A stretch of 64,000 bases of DNA, from contig CP107210.1 in NCBI GenBank assembly GCA_025757985.1, forward strand, positions 1,178,001 through 1,242,000. Reading direction: 5' to 3'. The first letter of the stretch is position 1. Each line of letters starts with the position of its first letter. This document shows positions 16,848 to 24,701 of the stretch, piece by piece. Below the pieces are notes generated by a model that worked only from the letters and a program-made list of their open reading frames with translations, had not been told where the DNA came from and did no database searches. The DNA comes from Oscillospiraceae bacterium. GTDB lineage: Bacteria > Bacillota > Clostridia > Oscillospirales > Ruminococcaceae. A program made the translations under genes and the position numbers.

Positions 16848-18091
16848 TTTTCCACCTCCGTGGCGTAGAGGGTGACATCCAGCCCGTCCTTGGCAAGGCT
16901 GCGGTAGAACCGCTGCAGGATCGTTGTGCTGCGCAGCGCCGAGGCTGTGCCCAGCACAAGGTCATCCCCATAGGAGCAGACGACCGTAAAGAGCGTTTTG
17001 CAGCTGGAGAACGCCGCAAAGCTGCGGATATAGGGCTGCAGCTCCGCCGGGATGGTGATGCGCCCCATGTTGGAGACAACAGCCGTGACATGGCGGTCCT
17101 CCAATTTGGTGAACAGCTTGACGGTGGCGTTTTTGAGGAAGAGCGGCACCGGGCGGATGGCGGGCACATGTTCAAGCTTTTCGTACTCGTCCATCTGGGC
17201 GCGGATATTCTCGGGGCGCAGGACCTCCTTCAGCTTTGCATCAAAGACGGGGGCCACGGTTTCAAGCGTATCGGTCTCGGTCAGCGTATGGGTCACATAG
17301 ACGGAGTTGAAAAAGTTGCGGGCCGTCTCACTGGGGTAGTAGTTGCGCAGGTTGACCGGCAGGCTGATTGAGATGGGCTTGCTGCGCTCAAGCGCGGGCA
17401 TATCGTGGTAGATGGCAAGCATGAAGCAGGCACCGAGGTAGCTCGTCATCGACACACCCAGCGCATGGGAGCGGTCCAGCACCTGCCGGGCGCTGAGATG
17501 CCCCTCAAAGAATTGCAGCTGGTCGTAGGGCAAAAAGCCGTGCGGGCGGTAGACCTTGGTCTTTTTTTCGGCCTTGCGGCGTCTGGTGCCGCCGTAAAAG
17601 TTGCGGAAGCTGTCCTGCGCAAGGTCCCCGGCCGAGGCACTGTTGGGCGAGGGTACGCTGTCCAGCTCGCCGGGGTGGCGCAGCGCCAGATAGTTGCGCA
17701 CGATGGATTTTAAGTAGAGCAGGCCGCCGTTGCCATCGGTGATGGCGTGGAACATCTCCAGATTGATCCGCGCGCCGAAATAGGTCACCCGGTAGATCAG
17801 ACGGTTGCGGCGCTCCGGCGTGTAGAGCGGCGCACAGGGGGCCTTCGTCTCCGGCTGGGCGGCGGGCATCAGATCGGTGGATTCAAAATAATGCCAGAAC
17901 AGGCCGCGGTGCAGCGTGACCTGAAACTGCGGCCATTCCTGCGCGGTGCGGCGCAGGGCCTCGTTCAGTGTGTCGGGGTCGACCTGCTCCTGCAGCGTGC
18001 AGGAGATGCGAAAAACGCGCGGGTCCCGCATGGATGCCGTGGCCAGAAACACCTTGGCGACATTGTCAACTTTGTACCAGGAATCGGACAT
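16844..18091 (-). CDS. Alcohol acetyltransferase-like / condensation-superfamily acyltransferase
   Basis: 415 aa. The N-terminal lobe has RISCTLQEQVDPDTLNEAL and the catalytic loop FHAITDGNGG at about residue 113, a version of HxxxDG used by CoA-dependent acyltransferases (chloramphenicol acetyltransferase, condensation domain, yeast AATase). The C-terminal lobe carries VVSNMGRITIPAEL, corresponding to the DFGWG region. It should transfer an acyl group from CoA or a carrier to a hydroxyl or amine. No carrier protein or peptide-synthetase domain is nearby. Start at 18091 follows GAGGAAAAC. Its product is unknown. Confidence 0.75.
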   Translation of the reverse strand: MSDSWYKVDNVAKVFLATASMRDPRVFRISCTLQEQVDPDTLNEALRRTAQEWPQFQVTLHRGLFWHYFESTDLMPAAQPETKAPCAPLYTPERRNRLIYRVTYFGARINLEMFHAITDGNGGLLYLKSIVRNYLALRHPGELDSVPSPNSASAGDLAQDSFRNFYGGTRRRKAEKKTKVYRPHGFLPYDQLQFFEGHLSARQVLDRSHALGVSMTSYLGACFMLAIYHDMPALERSKPISISLPVNLRNYYPSETARNFFNSVYVTHTLTETDTLETVAPVFDAKLKEVLRPENIRAQMDEYEKLEHVPAIRPVPLFLKNATVKLFTKLEDRHVTAVVSNMGRITIPAELQPYIRSFAAFSSCKTLFTVVCSYGDDLVLGTASALRSTTILQRFYRSLAKDGLDVTLYATEVEK

Positions 18092-18106
18092 GGGTTTTCC
18101 TCTTTT

Positions 18107-19084
18107 TTAAATGATTTTCTGCACGAACCGCCCGGCGCTTTCCATCGCCATGGCGGCGCGGTGGACGGGCATCTGCTGAAAGACATGCCAGCACTCGGGG
18201 TAGATCTCCAGCTGGGCATAGACGCCGGCCTTCTGCAGGCTTTCCACCAGCCGCTCACTGTCGGACTTCAGGATCTCATTCGTGCCCACCTGCACTAAGG
18301 TCGGCGGCAGGCCGCGCAGGTCGGCAAACAGTGGACTGTAGCAGGGGCGGGTCCAGTCGGCATCGGGGCCGGTGTAGGCCTCGCGCACGGCGGCGATGTA
18401 CTCCATCGTCAGCATCGGGTCCAGCGTCTTGCAGGTGCGGTAGCTCTTGCCGCTGGCCGTCATGTCGGTCCAGGGGCTGAACAGCAAAAGCCCGCGCGGC
18501 TGGGCGCGGCCCTGCTCCTTCAGCTTCAGTGCCAGCTCCAGCGCCAGATTGCCCCCGGCGGAATCCCCCGCCACGATGACATCCCGTGCGCCGTAGCCCA
18601 TATACATCAGATAATCCCAGACGGCCAGTGCGTCCTCGATGGCTGCGGGGAAGGGATGCTCCGGCGCAAGGCGGTACTCAAAGGACAGCACATCAAAGCC
18701 GGTGGCAAGGGCGAGCTTGCTGGCCAGAATACGGGCGTAGCCCAGCTGGCCGCAGGTGTAGCCGCCGCCGTGGCAGTACAAAACAGCGTGGCGGCGGTCA
18801 TGACCATGCTCAAGGCTGATCCACTCGGCAGGGATGTTCCCCACCGTCAGGCTGTCGTTGCGGATGCCGATCGACGGCGTGACAAGCCGCGCGAACAGCT
18901 CCTGCCCGGCGCGCTGGCGCTCAAGATCTTCCGGCGTGGTCGAGGTATGGTCGCTGATGCTGTGTACCGCCTTGATGGCGCGCATCATCGGGCCGAGGTC
19001 ATCGGGGTTCTGCTCCTGCTGGGGCACCAGCGTCTTGATGACGGCTTCCAGCCGCTGGCTGAGGTCGTTCTTTTTCTTGGGCAT
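18107..19084 (-). CDS. Alpha/beta hydrolase, hormone-sensitive lipase (HSL) family
   Basis: 325 aa. The oxyanion-hole motif is CHGGGYTCG (about residue 105), the nucleophile elbow is AGDSAGGNLALELA near 172, and the acid and His follow in TNEILKSDSERL and CWHVFQQ. No signal peptide is present, so it should act on short- or medium-chain esters in the cytoplasm. It is 15 bp upstream of the acyltransferase gene in the same operon; pairing a hydrolase with an acyltransferase suggests remodelling of one acyl ester. GGAG lies before the start. Confidence 0.85.
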   Translation of the reverse strand: MPKKKNDLSQRLEAVIKTLVPQQEQNPDDLGPMMRAIKAVHSISDHTSTTPEDLERQRAGQELFARLVTPSIGIRNDSLTVGNIPAEWISLEHGHDRRHAVLYCHGGGYTCGQLGYARILASKLALATGFDVLSFEYRLAPEHPFPAAIEDALAVWDYLMYMGYGARDVIVAGDSAGGNLALELALKLKEQGRAQPRGLLLFSPWTDMTASGKSYRTCKTLDPMLTMEYIAAVREAYTGPDADWTRPCYSPLFADLRGLPPTLVQVGTNEILKSDSERLVESLQKAGVYAQLEIYPECWHVFQQMPVHRAAMAMESAGRFVQKII

Positions 19085-19093
19085 AACGGCTCC

Positions 19094-20026
19094 TTACAGG
19101 CGGGCCAGCAGCCGCGTCCAGACGGTGCGCAGCAGCGGCGGGTGTGCGGCGGGCAGGCCGCAGAGGCGGTGGATCCTTTCCGGCGGAGGGAAGGCCCCGC
19201 GCCGGGCGTAGATCCGGTAGATCAGCTTGAGCTGGCGGTCCTTGGCGGCACCCGGCAAATGCAGGATGCAGACGGGATCGAGCGCGTAATTGGTCGATAC
19301 ATAGTAGAAATGCCCGCCGAGCCAATAGCGGAAGATATAGGCATTGGCGGCGCGTACCGGCTGCCCGGCGGCCAGACTGCGGTAGGCAGCGCCGCACCAG
19401 ACAGCCTCGTCCCCCTCGCGCGGGGTGATGCCCTGTGCCTGCAGCTCATCAAAATACCGGCGGCAGAGCGTCATAAAAGCTGTAAGCCGTGCCCTGCTGC
19501 CCGCCACAAGCTCCCCGCCGAAGTGGGTAAGGCTGTGGGGGGCGCCCGCCGGCTCCACTGCGTCAAAGCACTGGCTGATGGCTGCGGTCATCGTCTGGCT
19601 GGCGGCGTGGGGCACCTGATAGAGCAGCACCGCCTCGTCACATTCCCGCCACAGATCATCCAGTGGGTGCTGAGTGTAGGTGTCAAGGTCGATCATGCAG
19701 GCGCGGGCAAAGTCCCTGTGGGCCAGCACCCACGCCATGGCGCAAAGCTTATAGTAGGCCAGCGCCCAGTTTGTGTCGGCCGGTACGCGGTAGGCGTCAA
19801 AGGGGCAGTCCCAGATCTCGACCCCGCCGCCGGTAAGCTGGCTGCAGAACGGCTCAGGCACAGGCGCATTGGTCAGCAGCGCCACGGTGCAGCGCGGGTT
19901 CTGGGCCTTGGCGCTGCAGAGCGCCGTGACGGTGCAGCGGTCATAGACTGTGCGGCCCAGATTGGCGGCGTCCCCCTCGCGGTAGCCTTCCAGCGTGGCA
20001 AACGCGCCGAAAATCAGATTTTCCAT
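19094..20026 (-). CDS. Glycosyltransferase-like protein (GT-A fold, GT8-type)
   Basis: 310 aa. The start MENLIFGAFATLEGY and a DxD-type metal motif in ACMIDLDTYTQHPLDDLW (about residues 105-122) place it among GT-A nucleotide-sugar transferases related to GT8/glycogenin-like proteins; the C-terminal FHYYVS-like and NAYIFRYWLGG segments are less diagnostic. GGAGG lies nine bases before the ATG. It is the first gene of the operon continuing into the hydrolase (9 bp apart), so it may glycosylate the same molecule that the hydrolase and acyltransferase handle. Donor unknown. Confidence 0.65.
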   Translation of the reverse strand: MENLIFGAFATLEGYREGDAANLGRTVYDRCTVTALCSAKAQNPRCTVALLTNAPVPEPFCSQLTGGGVEIWDCPFDAYRVPADTNWALAYYKLCAMAWVLAHRDFARACMIDLDTYTQHPLDDLWRECDEAVLLYQVPHAASQTMTAAISQCFDAVEPAGAPHSLTHFGGELVAGSRARLTAFMTLCRRYFDELQAQGITPREGDEAVWCGAAYRSLAAGQPVRAANAYIFRYWLGGHFYYVSTNYALDPVCILHLPGAAKDRQLKLIYRIYARRGAFPPPERIHRLCGLPAAHPPLLRTVWTRLLARL

Positions 20027-20061
20027 GGGCAGACGCCTCCGTTACATAAAAATACATCTTT

Positions 20062-20090
20062 ATTATAGTCACTCACAGCGGGATTGTCTA
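20062..20090 (-). promoter_or_regulatory. Promoter of the glycosyltransferase-hydrolase-acyltransferase operon
   Basis: On the minus strand TAGACA (20090-20085) and TATAAT (20067-20062) are 17 bp apart, 36 bp upstream of the first start codon. Confidence 0.65.
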
Positions 20091-20150
20091 TGGTCATACC
20101 CTGCAAAATGAGCGGGAATGTGCAAAAAACAACTTTTTGCGGCGCACATC

Positions 20151-20179
20151 TTGCCGAATTTTGGGATACCCTTTATAAT
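20151..20179 (+). promoter_or_regulatory. Promoter of the MBOAT gene
   Basis: TTGCCG (20151-20156) and TATAAT (20174-20179) with a 17-bp spacer; divergent from the operon at 20026. Confidence 0.65.
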
Positions 20180-20247
20180 GTTTACAGATGTAAAATTTTT
20201 ATGAAGCGGCACTGCCCCACGGTAGTGCCGCGCGGAGTTGTGTGTAT

Positions 20248-21657
20248 ATGGCATTTTCCTCGGTGCAGTTTTTGTTTGTTTTTCTGCCGCTGGCGCTGGC
20301 GGTCTACTGGCTCTGCCCCAAACGGCTGCGCAATGCAGTGCTGGGTGCGTTCAGCCTGCTGTTTTTTGCCTGGGCGGGGCTGAAGGGCGCGGCCATTCTG
20401 GTGCTGCTGGCCGGCATCAACTGGCTGGGCGGGCTGTCGCTGGGGCGGCTGGCCCACAAACGCCCGCTGCTGACGGCGCTGGTGCTGCTCGATCTGGCGG
20501 TGCTGGGTGTCTTTAAATATGCGGGCTTTGCGGCCGAGACCGTAAACGCTTTTGCGCCGGGCCTTGTGCCGGTGCTGGCCCCTGCCCTGCCGTTGGGCAT
20601 CAGCTTTTATGTGTTCACGGCCATCGGCTACTGTGCGGATGTCGCGGCAGGGCGCGCCGCCCCCGAAAAAAGCCCCTTCCGGTTCGCGGTGTTTCTTGCG
20701 TTCTTCGGCCACGGGCCGTCCGGCCCCATTGTCCGCTATGGGCAGCAGGCCCCGCAGCTTGACCCCTGCGGGCAGGCGCGCTGCGTTTCGGCGGACCGCT
20801 TCTGCTACGGCATCAAGCGGCTGGTGCTGGGCCTTGCCAAAAAGGCCATCATCGCCGACCAGTTGGCGCTGATCTACGCAAAGGTCGCAGCGGTGCCCGC
20901 CGCCACGCTGCCGGCACCCATTCTTGTGCTGGGCTACACGGCGTATATGATGCAGCTGTATTTTGACTTCTCCGGCTACAGTGATATGGCCATCGGCATC
21001 GGAGAATTCTTCGGTATCACCCTGCCGGAAAACTTCGACTACCCCTATCTCGCCTGCTCTGTCGGCGAATATTGGCGGCGGTGGCATATTTCGCTGTCCG
21101 GCTGGTTCCGCGACTATGTGTACATCCCGCTGGGCGGCAGCCGCTGCCGGCTGCGCCGCACCTGCCTGAACCTGCTCATCGTCTTTACGCTCACCGGCCT
21201 GTGGCACGGCGCGGCGTGGCAGTATGTGGTGTTCGGCCTGCTGCACGGCGTGATCCTCTGCCTTGAGCGGCTGGGTCTGGGGCAGCTGCTTAACCAGCTG
21301 CCGAAATTTTTCCGGCATCTTTATACGGTGGTGGTGCTCTGGGCCACACTGATCATCTTCGGTGCACCGGGTCTGCGGGAGGGACTGGCCGCGTGGCGCG
21401 GCATCCTGACATGGCAGAGCGGGGCCCGCGGGTATACGCTGGCGGCCTTTGCGGATACCAAGCTGCTGCTGATTCTGGCGGCGTCCTTCCTGCTGTGCGG
21501 ACCGCTGCAGGCGCTGCGCCCCCGGCTGAAAAAGGCCCTGTACGAAAGAAAAGCGCCGTCCCCTGCGGGCATGGTGCTGCTGCTGGTGCTGCTTTTCCTT
21601 GGCCTGATGCGGGTCACGGCAGGCACCTACAGCGCGTTTATCTATTTCCAGTTCTGA
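20248..21657 (+). CDS. MBOAT-family O-acyltransferase (AlgI/DltB-like)
   Basis: 469 aa from the ATG at 20248 (GGAG ten bases upstream). About ten transmembrane helices. The family signatures are present: YFDFSGYSDMAIGIGEFFG (about 235-253), ENFDYPYLACSVGEYWRRWHISLSGWFRDYVYIPLGG and the membrane catalytic His in GLWHGAAWQYVVFG. Such proteins pass acetyl or other acyl groups across the membrane onto exopolysaccharides. The next gene, 13 bp downstream, encodes an AlgX/AlgJ-like extracytoplasmic partner, the usual arrangement for polysaccharide acetylation. Confidence 0.93.
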   Translation: MAFSSVQFLFVFLPLALAVYWLCPKRLRNAVLGAFSLLFFAWAGLKGAAILVLLAGINWLGGLSLGRLAHKRPLLTALVLLDLAVLGVFKYAGFAAETVNAFAPGLVPVLAPALPLGISFYVFTAIGYCADVAAGRAAPEKSPFRFAVFLAFFGHGPSGPIVRYGQQAPQLDPCGQARCVSADRFCYGIKRLVLGLAKKAIIADQLALIYAKVAAVPAATLPAPILVLGYTAYMMQLYFDFSGYSDMAIGIGEFFGITLPENFDYPYLACSVGEYWRRWHISLSGWFRDYVYIPLGGSRCRLRRTCLNLLIVFTLTGLWHGAAWQYVVFGLLHGVILCLERLGLGQLLNQLPKFFRHLYTVVVLWATLIIFGAPGLREGLAAWRGILTWQSGARGYTLAAFADTKLLLILAASFLLCGPLQALRPRLKKALYERKAPSPAGMVLLLVLLFLGLMRVTAGTYSAFIYFQF

Positions 21658-21670
21658 GGAGGTGCAGACG

Positions 21671-22732
21671 ATGCGCAAAGCGATAAAGATCGGTTTTATC
21701 GGCGTGTTCTGCGCCGTGATCGGACTGGCGTTCCCGATCTTCAACATCTTTTCCAAGCAGCTGTCGATGGACAGCCATGAGAACCGGCTGATGACCGGCC
21801 TGCCGCAGGTGCTTCACAGCCCGCTGCGGGAGCTGCCGCGAAATCTCGATAACTTTCTGGTGGACAATTCTCCCTTCCGTTACCAGTTTGTGCTGGTCAA
21901 CGCCGGGCTGGATTATGCGCTGTTCGGCACAAGCCAGAGCGATCAGGTGCTGCCCGGCAAGAAAGGGTGGCTGTTCTACAAGGACGGGCCGAACGCTGCC
22001 CAGCCGATGGCAAACTATCAGGGCCTGACTGAACTGAACGACAGTGCCGAGGTGCTGGCCGAGGCCAGCGCGGGGCTGCAGATCTTAAATGACCGGCTGG
22101 CAGAAAACGGCTGCACGCTGGTGCTGGACCTGACGCCCAGCAAGGACCGCATTTATCAGGAGTATATGCCGGACGGCTACCCCATCGTGAACGAGCAGAA
22201 CCGTACCGACCTGCTGGCAGCCTACCTGCAGAGCCACACAACGGTGCCGGTGGTGTGGCGGTATGATCTGCTGCGCAGTCAGGCGCGCCAGAACCCTGAC
22301 CGGCTGCTCTACTACAAGACGGACACCCACTGGAACGCGGTGGGCGCGCTGTATGGGCTGGACGGTATTTTTGAAGCGCTGGATATGCCGACCCTCTCCC
22401 CGGAGAGCTACCCGGTGGAGGCTGATGGAACGACCACCGGCGATATGGCCAATGTGGCGGCGCTTTACGCCAGCCTGCCCGCCGAGGAGACTTACACCGT
22501 GCCCGGCTACGCCCAACTGTTTGAAAAAGATGACCGCGCCGTGCGGGTCATCGGCGACTCGTTCAGTGAGTATTATATGCCCTATTTGCAGGCGCGGTTT
22601 GCGGCCAGCTGGCGCGAGCACATCGATACCTTTGACGCGGGCATCGTCGACGCGCCGGGGTGCGATATTCTGATTTTGGAGTTCAACGAGCGCAGCCTTG
22701 ACAAGCTGCTGGCAATTCTGGAACAGTTTTAA
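21671..22732 (+). CDS. AlgX/AlgJ-like SGNH-type acetyl-transfer partner, membrane-anchored
   Basis: 353 aa starting at ATG 21671, preceded by GAGGAGGTG. An N-terminal hydrophobic anchor (residues 5-27) is followed by an extracytoplasmic SGNH-like domain: an R(L)MTGLPQV start, GKKGWLFYKDG, DLTPSKDRIY, the catalytic TDTHWNAVGALYG (about residue 222) and VIGDSFSEYYMPYL near 287, which carries the GDS nucleophile. These are the AlgX/AlgJ DHHW features. It should receive acyl groups delivered by the preceding MBOAT protein and pass them to a polysaccharide outside the membrane. Confidence 0.85.
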   Translation: MRKAIKIGFIGVFCAVIGLAFPIFNIFSKQLSMDSHENRLMTGLPQVLHSPLRELPRNLDNFLVDNSPFRYQFVLVNAGLDYALFGTSQSDQVLPGKKGWLFYKDGPNAAQPMANYQGLTELNDSAEVLAEASAGLQILNDRLAENGCTLVLDLTPSKDRIYQEYMPDGYPIVNEQNRTDLLAAYLQSHTTVPVVWRYDLLRSQARQNPDRLLYYKTDTHWNAVGALYGLDGIFEALDMPTLSPESYPVEADGTTTGDMANVAALYASLPAEETYTVPGYAQLFEKDDRAVRVIGDSFSEYYMPYLQARFAASWREHIDTFDAGIVDAPGCDILILEFNERSLDKLLAILEQF

Positions 22733-22735
22733 AGC

Positions 22736-22779
22736 AAGCGGCCTGTCTGCGGAAAGAACGCAGACAGGCCGCTTTTTGC
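22736..22779 (+). terminator. Terminator of the MBOAT-AlgX-like operon
   Basis: A 15-bp stem AAGCGGCCTGTCTGC/GCAGACAGGCCGCTT with a nine-base loop, followed by TTT. Confidence 0.9.
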
Positions 22780-22872
22780 AATGTAACCCAAAATATACGC
22801 GATAGTTGATGGTGTAATGCGGCACAGTCTGGTATACTGGGGGCAGAAAAATCCACGAAGGAGGAAATAGAG

Positions 22873-23235
22873 ATGGCATTTGCAGCATGGTGGGGGATTT
22901 TGAATCTTGTGCTGACGGTAGCGCTGCTGACGGCGGTCGTGTACCTGTTTGTGCTGATCGCGCGGGCGCTGAAAAAGTACATCGGCAGCAGGGAGGTGCG
23001 GGCGGAAAAGCAGGCCGCGAAGCGGACACTGGGAGAGACACTGAAGGCCCACCGTACCCGCTGCCATATGACGCAGGAGTTTGAAGCCGAAAGCTTAGGC
23101 GTCAGCCGTCAGACGGTCTCCAAATGGGAGAACGGCAGCGCAGACCCCAGCACGACAAACTTGCTGGCGCTGGCGAAGCTGTACGGGGTAGCAGCGGAGG
23201 AACTGCTGCGGGGAATAGATCGTAGCGAAGAGTGA
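22873..23235 (+). CDS. Membrane-tethered XRE-family regulator
   Basis: 120 aa. Residues 8-30 are one hydrophobic helix (WWGILNLVLTVALLTAVVYL), followed by a charged linker and a C-terminal HTH_3 domain at about 55-112 with MTQEFEAESLGVSRQTVSKWENG and PSTTNLLALAKLYG. The order, membrane anchor first and DNA-binding domain last, would hold the regulator at the membrane. GGAGGAAATAGAG precedes the start. TATACT at 22833 is a likely -10. No partner gene follows it directly; a repeat-filled spacer comes next. Targets unknown. Confidence 0.8.
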   Translation: MAFAAWWGILNLVLTVALLTAVVYLFVLIARALKKYIGSREVRAEKQAAKRTLGETLKAHRTRCHMTQEFEAESLGVSRQTVSKWENGSADPSTTNLLALAKLYGVAAEELLRGIDRSEE

Positions 23236-23247
23236 AGAAAACAATCT

Positions 23248-23462
23248 GGGGGGCGGCGTCCCCGACGCCCCGCAGATTGTTGCCACGCCCCGGGAGGGAT
23301 AAAGCCCTTGCCGTAAACGGGAGTTTGTAGGGCGGCCAGCCCTCTGGCCGCCGTGGAGGGGGCTGGACACTTGCCTACAAAGCAATATAAAAAAGGAGAC
23401 AAACCGGAAAACTGCAATGTCCGCCAAGTCGCGGGCCGGGCATGCCCGGCCCCTACAGGCTG
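23248..23462. repeat. Composite array of short palindromic repeats (three modules)
   Basis: Module 1 is GGGCGGCGTC/GACGCCCCGC (23252-23274), module 2 TGTAGGGCGGCCAGCCC/GGCTGGCCGCC-type (23326-23354), module 3 GGGCCGGGCATGCCCGGCCCCTAC (23432-23457). The same three modules in the same order occur at 57016-57188. This and the next element fill the 410-bp space between the XRE gene and the IclR gene; I see no gene in it. Confidence 0.8.
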
Positions 23463-23465
23463 CCG

Positions 23466-23622
23466 CGGCAAGGCCCGACAAAGCCCCTCAGGCCTCGCAG
23501 GCTCGGCCAGCTCCCCACATTGTGAGGAGCCTTTCTGGCGGCCTGCGGCCGCAAAAAGGCCGCCCCACGCAGTGGGGAGGTGGTCGAGCGAAGCGATGAC
23601 CGGAGGGGCTTTACCTGTTGCC
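23466..23622. repeat. AAAGCCCCTC intergenic inverted-repeat element, copy 2
   Basis: Begins AAAGCCCCTCAGGCCTCGC, contains CTCCCCACATTGTGAGGAG, and ends GGAGGGGCTTT. It matches the element at 5082-5222 at both ends, but its centre has an extra GGCGGCC palindrome. Confidence 0.8.
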
Positions 23623-23645
23623 GGACGTGAAAAATACACCCTATT

Positions 23646-24407
23646 TCACCGCAACCCTAAATCTGCCAGAATATCCGTCCGGGCGTCCAGCGCCAGCGTG
23701 GCAATGCGGCGGATCCGCTCGGGCGTCATGTAGGGCGCCAGACCGCTGATGGAAAACGCACTCTCCGCGCGGCCGTCCGGCCCGGGGATGGCCACGGCCA
23801 CACAGCGGACGCCCAGCTCGTTTTCCTCATCGTCAATGGCGTAGCCGTTGGCGCGGACCTCCACCAGCTGGCTGCGCAGCTCCTCCAGATCGGTGATCGT
23901 GCGGGCGGTCAGCTTTTGCGCATTGCTGTGGGTCCAGATATCCTCCACCTCATCGCCGGGCAGGGTGGCCAGAATGGCTTTGCCCACGCCGGTGCAGTAC
24001 AGCGGGCTGCGCAGGCCCACACGGCTGGACATCCGCATCGGGCCGCTCTCGGTCTTATAAATGTAGACGATGTCCCGCCCGTCCCGGATCACGAGATGCA
24101 CAGCCTCGCCGGTGCGCTGGGAGAGCCGCTCCAGATGCGCCTTGGCCACACCCATGATGTCCATGCTGTCCACAATGCCGCTCGACAGCTCAAACATCTT
24201 CAGGGTCAGGCGGTAATGGCCGTTTTCCTCGTCCTGCACCACATAGCCCAGCCCGACCAGACTGGCCAGCAGCCGGTGAACGGTGCTTTTGGCAAGCCCG
24301 GTCTCCCCTGCCAGCGTCTGCAGGCTGACCCCGGTGGGGTGCGCCGCCAGATGCTCGATCAGCTGGAAGATGCGCTCCACGCTTTGTACGCCGCCTTTTT
24401 CTGCCAT
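23646..24407 (-). CDS. IclR-family transcriptional regulator, probable regulator of KDG/KDPG metabolism
   Basis: 253 aa from the ATG at 24407 behind GGGAGG. Residues 5-65 are the IclR winged helix (SVERIFQLIEHLAA, GLAKSTVHRLLASLVGLGYV), and residues 75-250 the effector domain (LVIRDGRDIVYIYKTES, YCTGVGKAILA, EELGVRCVAVAIPGPDGR). IclR proteins often repress sugar-acid operons. It is divergent from the KDPG aldolase-KDG kinase pair, and two 15-bp palindromes lie between them, so it is a KdgR-type regulator by inference. Another start would extend across the intergenic region and into antisense of the aldolase; rejected. Confidence 0.9.
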   Translation of the reverse strand: MAEKGGVQSVERIFQLIEHLAAHPTGVSLQTLAGETGLAKSTVHRLLASLVGLGYVVQDEENGHYRLTLKMFELSSGIVDSMDIMGVAKAHLERLSQRTGEAVHLVIRDGRDIVYIYKTESGPMRMSSRVGLRSPLYCTGVGKAILATLPGDEVEDIWTHSNAQKLTARTITDLEELRSQLVEVRANGYAIDDEENELGVRCVAVAIPGPDGRAESAFSISGLAPYMTPERIRRIATLALDARTDILADLGLR

Positions 24408-24476
24408 ACCACAGGCCTCCCAATGAAATTTAACAAAAAATTCATAATTTCGTACGGAACGCAGGGGTTGCTTTTC

Positions 24477-24544
24477 GTTCCGTATTATGGAACGATTATA
24501 ACAAAGTTTGCAGCATTTTTCAAGTTCTTTTCCGAATTGCGGAA
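24477..24544. promoter_or_regulatory. Two IclR-type operators, TTCCG-N5-(C/T)GGAA
   Basis: Site 1 (24478-24492) reads TTCCGTATTATGGAA and lies at the predicted iclR transcription start. Site 2 (24530-24544) reads TTCCGAATTGCGGAA, upstream of the iclR -35 and about 50 bp upstream of the aldolase -35. Both are 15-bp palindromes with the same spacing. A single half-site CGGAAC sits at 24455. Confidence 0.65.
24495..24523 (-). promoter_or_regulatory. iclR promoter
   Basis: Minus-strand TTGAAA (24523-24518), 17-bp spacer, TATAAT (24500-24495). Operator site 1 begins two bases after the -10, consistent with autorepression. Confidence 0.75.
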
Positions 24545-24596
24545 TCCTTAGCATAAGTGACAAAAATCGTGCGGTTTCCTGCGTGTTTTTGCCCGA

Positions 24597-24625
24597 TTGA
24601 CGCACGCGCGCCCATTGGATATAAT
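24597..24625 (+). promoter_or_regulatory. Promoter of the KDPG aldolase-KDG kinase operon
   Basis: TTGACG (24597-24602), 17-bp spacer, TATAAT (24620-24625), one of the strongest promoters in the window; it starts an approximately 70-nt leader containing a GC-rich hairpin. Confidence 0.8.
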
Positions 24626-24701
24626 AAAAGTAACCGAGTGCGAGCCCTGCCGCGGCATACGGTGCCGGGCACCCGCACAGAATGAGTGAAGGAGAATTGC
24701 T

